Source: a bacterium
Lineage (GTDB): Bacteria; SM23-31; JAUVVT01
DNA: 11,552 nucleotides
Assembly (NCBI GenBank): GCA_030616165.1
Contig: JAUWXV010000112.1
Coordinates: 1 to 11,552 of the forward strand
Direction of reading: 5' to 3'
The translations under genes were made by a program, and so were the position numbers. Below are positions 7,188-11,552 of this stretch, in pieces; position 1 is the stretch's first letter, and every line of letters starts with the position of its first letter. The notes below the pieces were generated by a model, which saw nothing but the letters and a program-made list of their open reading frames with translations, was not told where the DNA came from and made no database searches.

Positions 7188-8330
7188 ATGGAGGAAAAGA
7201 TGTACTTAGAGATTCGCGCAATTGAATCAACCGATGCAGTAGAGATTTTCATTACAGCAACGCCGCAACCCGATTTACCTATACAGAAACAGGCAGAGGA
7301 GATTTTTACTGCCATCAAGGAACTCTTGCAAAAAACGGAGACATTTATTCTCGAAGAGCGTGTATTTGCCACCGATAGAGCACTGGAGGTTATCACATTA
7401 ATTCGGAAGAATGTTTACGGTGACCTCGACGATGGTGTTGGTCCGACCTGTCTTGTAGTTTCGGAAGGGATGTATGGTGAAATTGCCGGAGTTCAGGTTC
7501 ATGCAGTTCGCAGTCGGCAAAAGTTAGAAGTTCTGTACTCAGAGGGAACAGCCTGTGGGCGAGTGCTCCACCAAGATGGAAAAAGATATATAGTACTCTC
7601 AAGTATCTCCGCCAGTGAAGCAGGTCAAGCCCTGGAACAGGCACGTGCAATGTTTAAGAAGGCAGAATCCGCACTCAAGCAGTGTGGAGGAAATATGCTG
7701 TCAGTGGTGCGTACTTGGGTGTGGCTTGGGGATATTCTCTCCTGGTATAAAGATTTCAACAGCGTCAGGACTCAGTTCTTTATTGATCGAGGGCTTATAA
7801 AAGGAAATACGAAACACCATCTGCCTGCCAGCACTGGTGTAGGTGTTACACCGGAAGGAGGAGCGAAATGTGCTCTTGATCTATTTGCTGTTGTTGGGGC
7901 TCAGGATTCGATTAAATTTCTTAATAATGGGGGAGAGCAGGGACCCGCATTCGAATACGGCTCTGCATTTTCACGGGCTTCGAGGACAGTCACTCCAGCG
8001 GGAGAAACAGTATTTGTCTCTGGAACTGCAGCTGTGAGCCCCGAGGGGGCAACAGAGCACGTTGGAGATATAAGAGCCCAGATTAGGTCAACTATCTGCC
8101 ATGTGCGGGCGGTTCTAAAGGATATGGACTGCAAGGAGCAGGATGTTGTGCAGATGGTTGCCTACTGCAAGACTGAAGAGGTGGAAAAAGTATTCAGCAC
8201 CATGCGTGGTGATTTGTCCTGGCCAGAATTGACAGTGATTGCCAACATCTGCCGTGAGGATCTTCTGTTTGAAATAGATGTAACAGCATGTCCCGGAGCT
8301 CACCATCACTCTGTAACTCCCACTCATTGA
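7188..8330 (+). CDS. Tandem RidA / chorismatase-like protein
   Basis: This is a two-domain protein of the RidA (YjgF/YER057c/UK114) superfamily. Its arrangement resembles chorismatases of the FkbO/Hyg5/XanB2 type, which hydrolyse chorismate to dihydroxycyclohexadiene carboxylate or hydroxybenzoate. Numbered from 7188, the resembling segments are RTWVWLGDI (about 175-183), LPASTGVGV (212-220), AFSRAS (260-265), FVSGTAAV (276-283) and the terminal LLFEIDVTA with E362 near the RidA-type active-site glutamate. A generic two-domain RidA-fold protein is the alternative. The likely start is ATG at 7200, not 7188, because GGAGG at 7190-7194 lies inside the first codons and sits five bases before the second ATG (376 residues). 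Base composition is GC-richer than both neighbouring genes, which suggests transfer. A histidine-rich tail (AHHHS) ends the protein. Enzyme activity is inferred. Confidence 0.78.
   Translation: MEEKMYLEIRAIESTDAVEIFITATPQPDLPIQKQAEEIFTAIKELLQKTETFILEERVFATDRALEVITLIRKNVYGDLDDGVGPTCLVVSEGMYGEIAGVQVHAVRSRQKLEVLYSEGTACGRVLHQDGKRYIVLSSISASEAGQALEQARAMFKKAESALKQCGGNMLSVVRTWVWLGDILSWYKDFNSVRTQFFIDRGLIKGNTKHHLPASTGVGVTPEGGAKCALDLFAVVGAQDSIKFLNNGGEQGPAFEYGSAFSRASRTVTPAGETVFVSGTAAVSPEGATEHVGDIRAQIRSTICHVRAVLKDMDCKEQDVVQMVAYCKTEEVEKVFSTMRGDLSWPELTVIANICREDLLFEIDVTACPGAHHHSVTPTH
7190..7194 (+). promoter_or_regulatory. Shine-Dalgarno deciding the start of the RidA/chorismatase-like gene
   Basis: GGAGG lies five bases before the ATG at 7200-7202 and overlaps the upstream ATG at 7188, so translation should begin at 7200. 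No SD precedes 7188. The 149 bases between the PD40/TPR gene and this gene hold no clear terminator or promoter. Confidence 0.7.
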
Positions 8331-8339
8331 CTTCACTAA

Positions 8340-8546
8340 TTGAAATACTTAGAGAAATTAATTTTAAATCTAATTGGAAATTTAAACCTATTATATTTGA
8401 TTATTTTATTAATAGGGTTTCAAAAAAATACTTATTCAATTGATAATGTAATATATGGTAACGTAATTATAATAAACATATCATCCGAAATGAAGTGGAA
8501 ATATAGCAAGTCCATTGATATATCATCAATAATCTTCTTTAAATAG
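8340..8546 (+). CDS. Doubtful small hydrophobic ORF
   Basis: This 68-codon frame starts with TTG, directly after an in-frame TAA, with no ribosome binding site. The first 30 residues include a hydrophobic stretch (LNLLYLIILLIGF) like a signal peptide or membrane helix, followed by a polar, isoleucine-rich tail. The sequence is very AT-rich, where chance hydrophobic frames are common. It could be the N-terminal remnant of an exported protein, a small membrane protein, or nothing. I do not recognise a family. Confidence 0.2.
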   Translation: MKYLEKLILNLIGNLNLLYLIILLIGFQKNTYSIDNVIYGNVIIINISSEMKWKYSKSIDISSIIFFK

Positions 8547-8587
8547 GAATTGGATGAAGAAAATCTAAATAATGTGAGGACGAACGA

Positions 8588-8614
8588 TAGAGTCAACTCG
8601 CCGGATTGCCCCTA
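8588..8614. repeat. GC-rich REP/MITE-like imperfect palindrome
   Basis: The arm tagagtcaa (8588-8596) faces ttgccccta (8606-8614) around a nine-base loop ctcgccgga. On the minus strand the arms pair at eight of nine positions, counting one G-U. The patch is much GC-richer than its surroundings. The motif tgtaggggcaa with ccggcga is reminiscent of short interspersed palindromes (TGTAGGGGC...GCCCCTACA) abundant in several environmental and cyanobacterial genomes. The right-hand copy here looks eroded. It ends 26 bases before the ribosome binding site of the beta-helix gene. Confidence 0.45.
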
Positions 8615-8640
8615 CATATGATGTAAAACATAGAGATTAA

Positions 8641-8646
8641 AAGGAG
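8641..8646 (+). promoter_or_regulatory. Ribosome binding site of the beta-helix gene
   Basis: AAGGAG, preceded by further A residues, lies nine bases before the ATG at 8656. This favours 8656 over the in-frame ATG at 8677 (residue 8). Confidence 0.65.
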
Positions 8647-8655
8647 AGATGTGAC

Positions 8656-10446
8656 ATGTCATTAAAAAAAATAAAAATGAGAAGATTAATCATAATTCAT
8701 TGTTTGTATTTATTTATATTTACATTCTTCACATTTGAGTACTCATATACAACAGAAATAAAAGTAGATATATATGAAGACACTGTATGGGATACTACCG
8801 GAAGCCCATATATTGTATCTAAAACAATAAGTATATCTCCAGGTGCAACGTTAACTATTAAATCAGGAGTTATTATAAAATTGGATCCGGATTGTTCTAT
8901 CCGAATAGGTGGAGTTTTTGTCGCTCGTGGAACAGAAGACAAGAACATATACTTTATTCAAAATAAAGAGGGAAAAAGATGGGGAACTCTTATGTTTATA
9001 GATTCAAGTATTGATGCTTCTTTTGACGATGAAGGCAATTATATCAGCGGTTCAATAATCGAATATGCAAGTATTGAAGGGGCAGGGAATAGTGGAATTT
9101 ACTGCGATTCTGCTTCTCCTCTAATTATTAGAAATACAATATCAGGTAATGAGGCGTATAAGTTTGGTGGTGGTATACATTGTAATAACTCTTCTCCAAC
9201 GATTTTTAAAAATACAATATTAAATAATACAGCACATGGTGGTGGTGGTGGCATATTTTGTTATAATTCTTCTTCAACAATTTCTGGAAATATAATAGGA
9301 AATAATACGGGAAAAAGTTATGGTGGTGGTATATATTGTTGGAATAATCCTTCTCCAACAATTTCTGGAAATACAATATTATATAACACAACAGAAATTT
9401 ATGGTGGGGGTATTTTTTGCAGGTATTCTTCACCAGTAATTTCTGGAAATAAAATATCAAGTAACGTAGCGGATGAAGGCGGTGGTATATTTTGTAATGA
9501 ATCTTCACCAACAATTTCTGGAAACATAATATCAAGTAATACAGTAGGCGATGAAGGTGGTGGTATATGCTGCTCCTCGTTTTCTTCACCAACAATATAT
9601 GATAATGAAATAATATATAATAGTGCAGAAGAGAATGGTGGCGGTATATATTGCAGAAATTCAGATAATATAACAATTTCTTCAAATGTAATATCAAATA
9701 ATAAAGCAGATTTTAATAATGGCGGTGGTATATATTACATCAGATGTTCTTCACCTGCAATCTACGATAATGAAATAATAAATAATACTGCAGAAGCAAA
9801 TGGTGGCGGTATATACTGCCAAAATGTTGATAATCTGGTAATTTACAGGAATACAATATCAGGAAATGAATCAGATGTTGGTGGTATATATTGTTTGGAT
9901 AGTTCCAAGATAAATTATAATAATATATTAAACAATAAAAAATATGACGTTTATACGAAAAGTAATTTAGATGCTGTGAATAACTGGTGGGGAACAGCAT
10001 TGTTAGATTCAATAGATGCATATATTTATGATTACCGGGATGATGTTTCCATAGGAGGGAAAGTTCAATATGTGCCATATTTAACTACAGCAACACCAAT
10101 ACGAATTTCTTCAATAGAACTCAAATCAGACTCTATATATTCAAAAAAATTATCAGCACGATTATTTATTGAGGATACTATGTTTATAGAACTTGTTGGA
10201 GCGGATGGTGATTCAACATCACAAGATAATACAAACGTTTTAGTAAAAAGCACAAGTGATCCTGCTGGTATTTCAGTAAAATTGAACGAAACTGATATTA
10301 ATTCAGGAATTTACAGAGGAGTTGGTATTATCGGAGATGCAAGTGATGATACAATAGATATAATTGGAGCATCACAAGGAGATGTTATTAAAATATTTTC
10401 GGTTGTTGATACATCTATTTGTGATTCCGTAACTATTTTTAGATGA
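8656..10446 (+). CDS. Exported right-handed parallel beta-helix protein with cysteine column and C-terminal beta-domain
   Basis: The 596-residue protein has a basic start and hydrophobic stretch (about 8-32) forming a signal peptide. An N-cap region follows (about 38-135) with the ISPGATLTIKSGVIIKLD-type entry seen before many PbH1 helices. About 11 coils of roughly 26 residues then span about 146-430. Each has GGGI[YFH]C, then a SSPTIS-like strand, then GNxIxxNxA. The helix closes with VNNWWG at 441-446. A separate C-terminal beta-domain (about 480-596) carries SxSDPAGIxVKLxETxINSGIYRG, a pattern common in secreted proteins of related bacteria. No pectate-lyase catalytic set was recognised and there is no type IX sorting signal. 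A surface adhesin or carbohydrate-interacting role is possible but unproven. Ten of 11 coils place Cys at the same register. The long opposite-strand frame here is only a shadow of the repeats. Confidence 0.88.
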   Translation: MSLKKIKMRRLIIIHCLYLFIFTFFTFEYSYTTEIKVDIYEDTVWDTTGSPYIVSKTISISPGATLTIKSGVIIKLDPDCSIRIGGVFVARGTEDKNIYFIQNKEGKRWGTLMFIDSSIDASFDDEGNYISGSIIEYASIEGAGNSGIYCDSASPLIIRNTISGNEAYKFGGGIHCNNSSPTIFKNTILNNTAHGGGGGIFCYNSSSTISGNIIGNNTGKSYGGGIYCWNNPSPTISGNTILYNTTEIYGGGIFCRYSSPVISGNKISSNVADEGGGIFCNESSPTISGNIISSNTVGDEGGGICCSSFSSPTIYDNEIIYNSAEENGGGIYCRNSDNITISSNVISNNKADFNNGGGIYYIRCSSPAIYDNEIINNTAEANGGGIYCQNVDNLVIYRNTISGNESDVGGIYCLDSSKINYNNILNNKKYDVYTKSNLDAVNNWWGTALLDSIDAYIYDYRDDVSIGGKVQYVPYLTTATPIRISSIELKSDSIYSKKLSARLFIEDTMFIELVGADGDSTSQDNTNVLVKSTSDPAGISVKLNETDINSGIYRGVGIIGDASDDTIDIIGASQGDVIKIFSVVDTSICDSVTIFR

Positions 10447-10452
10447 ACATAG

Positions 10453-10612
10453 ATTGTATTATTATCTGAAAAAATCCCTGATGAATATAATAACCTACTA
10501 ATTATAAACTCAGGAGGGAAACAAATGTGAATCACAAAGTTCTGGAATAGCAGCCTTCACATATTATAGAAGAGTAATTGAAAATCAAAAAAATAAATGT
10601 GTCTATTTATAA
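10453..10612 (+). pseudogene. Frameshifted gene remnant with YYRRVIENQKN signature
   Basis: Two overlapping frames without start codons read as parts of one protein. Frame one (10453-10530) gives LSEKIPDEYNNLLI and ends at TGA 10528-10530. Frame two (10508-10612), one base out of register, gives CESQSSGIAAFTYYRRVIENQKNK and ends at TAA 10610-10612. The second part resembles, from memory, a conserved segment (GxGAFxYYRRVVENQK) of a family of uncharacterised bacterial proteins, and PDEYxxLL commonly precedes such segments. A frameshift near 10508-10530 and missing ends imply decay. The rest of 10447-10739 holds only a weak 6-bp AT-rich inverted repeat at 10619-10633 and no other feature I can support. 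Confidence 0.45.
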
Positions 10613-10739
10613 TATATGAAGTTTATAAAACTTAACGACTTATCCCTTTCATTCCAAATACACTGTCATTTTAAATAAATGAATAGTTTAATTTTCCATA
10701 TTTCCCGGTGATGTGTGAATAAGTGGAGTTAAACGTAAA

Positions 10740-11552
10740 TTATCCCTGAAAATACGGTAATCTAATAAGTTTGGGATCAAAATCCAATTTTTTGTGAATT
10801 TTTTCTGCTTCTTCTTTTGATATCACAGATTCTCTGCCAATTTCTGCACATGATTCGAGAGTGGCATATCCATCAATTCCCACACTTGCCAAGGATATTG
10901 GCAGGCTGAGAGCATACCGCACTAAATCAGTACCAGTAACATTTCCGTTTCCTAACAATGCGTTTTGACCGATAGTCTTTATTGCAATGACTCCAACATC
11001 TCTTTTTAAAGCCAGAGGTAGAAAGTTTACTTCATTCCCACTATATCTTGATGCATTAAGGGGGCACAGAACAGCATCAACATCGAACTTCTCAAAACAC
11101 TCTTTAGAGGTTTCATTCCATTTATGAAACGAAAAACCTATATTTTGAGCAACGCCTTCATCTTTTAACTTCATAAATGCTTTATAACCGCCTGAGGAAC
11201 TCAATAATGTTTTTACGTCCTCTATCCTATCAATTCCATGCATACAATAGAGATCAAGATAGTCCGTTTTCAGAGCTTTCAATGATATCTCAATTTCTTC
11301 CATTACACCATCGTATGTTCTCTTTTCAGTTTTCGAAGTAAGAAAAATCTGATTTCTGTATTTTGGAGTAAGATATTTTCCATATCTTTGTTCGGTTTTT
11401 CCACCTCCATAAGATCGGGCTGCATCGAAATATGTTATACCAAGTTTAATAGCATAATCAATGAGTTTTTCTGCATCAATCTCATTGGGTACCCAAGAAG
11501 CATAACGAGAACCGCCACCAAAACCAATGCATGAAACCATTCTACCAGTGCG
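10740..11552 (-). CDS. Aldo/keto reductase, 5' end outside the window
   Basis: This is a TIM-barrel NAD(P)H-dependent oxidoreductase of the aldo/keto reductase superfamily, acting on an unidentified carbonyl or alcohol. Counting from the methionine at 11540, the catalytic tetrad is visible as D39 and Y44 (YFDAARSYGGGKTE), K70 (LTSKTEK) and H101 (CMHGID). Other family marks are DYLDLYCMH, IGFSFH and ASVGIDG near the cofactor-binding end. The frame stays open to the window edge and reads RTGR just before that methionine. This matches the LGRTGRxVSxxGFG start typical of the family, so the methionine at 11540 is internal and the real start lies beyond 11552. The protein ends LPYFQG without the C-terminal ferredoxin-type cysteine cluster that some relatives carry. 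Substrate is unknown. Confidence 0.9.
   Translation of the reverse strand, partial: RTGRMVSCIGFGGGSRYASWVPNEIDAEKLIDYAIKLGITYFDAARSYGGGKTEQRYGKYLTPKYRNQIFLTSKTEKRTYDGVMEEIEISLKALKTDYLDLYCMHGIDRIEDVKTLLSSSGGYKAFMKLKDEGVAQNIGFSFHKWNETSKECFEKFDVDAVLCPLNASRYSGNEVNFLPLALKRDVGVIAIKTIGQNALLGNGNVTGTDLVRYALSLPISLASVGIDGYATLESCAEIGRESVISKEEAEKIHKKLDFDPKLIRLPYFQG

Noticed and set aside
7188-7190. ATG at 7188 as the start of the RidA/chorismatase-like gene
   Set aside because: GGAGG overlaps this codon and is correctly spaced for the ATG at 7200, so 7188 is unlikely to be used, though the longer frame is kept as the feature boundary.
9206-9697. 163-codon open frame opposite the beta-helix repeats
   Set aside because: It is the complement of the GGGIYC-type repeats, rich in H, Y, L and K in a periodic way, with no SD. 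It is a shadow of the real gene.
10512-10530. Strong SD (AGGAGGG) followed at six bases by ATG-TGA, like a start-stop regulatory element
   Set aside because: The same bases lie inside the coding-like text of the frameshifted remnant (frames one and two overlap here), so the match is best explained by chance.
10619-10633. aagttt-ata-aaactt hairpin as a terminator between convergent genes
   Set aside because: The stem is only six AT-rich base pairs without a following T run on either strand, too weak to call.
11538-11540. Methionine at 11540 as the true start of the aldo/keto reductase
   Set aside because: The frame remains open to the window edge and encodes RTGR immediately before it, the usual N-terminal family sequence, so the gene is cut by the window.

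Overview
The window looks like AT-rich chromosomal DNA from a Gram-negative bacterium. The likely affiliation is the FCB group in the broad sense (Bacteroidota, Marinimicrobia, KSB1, Cloacimonadota or relatives). This is inferred from a SusC/CarboxypepD_reg-type TonB-dependent receptor, a PD40 propeller/TPR protein and a GGGIYC-type beta-helix surface protein. No rRNA, tRNA, CRISPR array, integrase or intact insertion sequence was seen, so finer placement is not possible.

Layout: (1) 1-239 is gene-poor, with short AT-rich direct repeats. (2) 240-3410 on the minus strand encodes a complete 1056-residue TonB-dependent outer-membrane receptor with a strong Shine-Dalgarno (SD). (3) 3411-4620 is a 1.2 kb divergent intergenic region. 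It holds a long hairpin, extra SD-like motifs facing the receptor, an AT-only direct repeat, and coding-like fragments without starts that look like decayed genes. (4) 4621-7038 on the plus strand encodes a membrane-anchored protein with one CxxCH motif, a PD40/TolB-like propeller and eight TPRs. (5) 7188-8330 on the plus strand encodes a two-domain RidA/chorismatase-like enzyme with visibly higher GC than its neighbours. (6) 8331-8655 has a weak small ORF and a GC-rich REP-like palindrome. (7) 8656-10446 on the plus strand encodes an exported beta-helix protein with a regular cysteine column. (8) 10453-10612 holds a frameshifted gene remnant. (9) 10740-11552 on the minus strand encodes an aldo/keto reductase whose N-terminus lies beyond the window.

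The genes do not form an obvious single pathway. The receptor, the CxxCH-PD40-TPR protein and the beta-helix protein are all envelope or exported proteins, and two soluble enzymes lie among them. The several gene remnants, the repeat element and the GC-shifted enzyme suggest a region with a history of gene gain and loss rather than a conserved operon. No clear new multi-gene system can be shown from the sequence. The best leads are the cysteine column of the beta-helix protein, the CxxCH-propeller-TPR fusion, the chorismatase-like enzyme, and the decayed fragments with the structured leader in 3411-4620 and 10453-10612.
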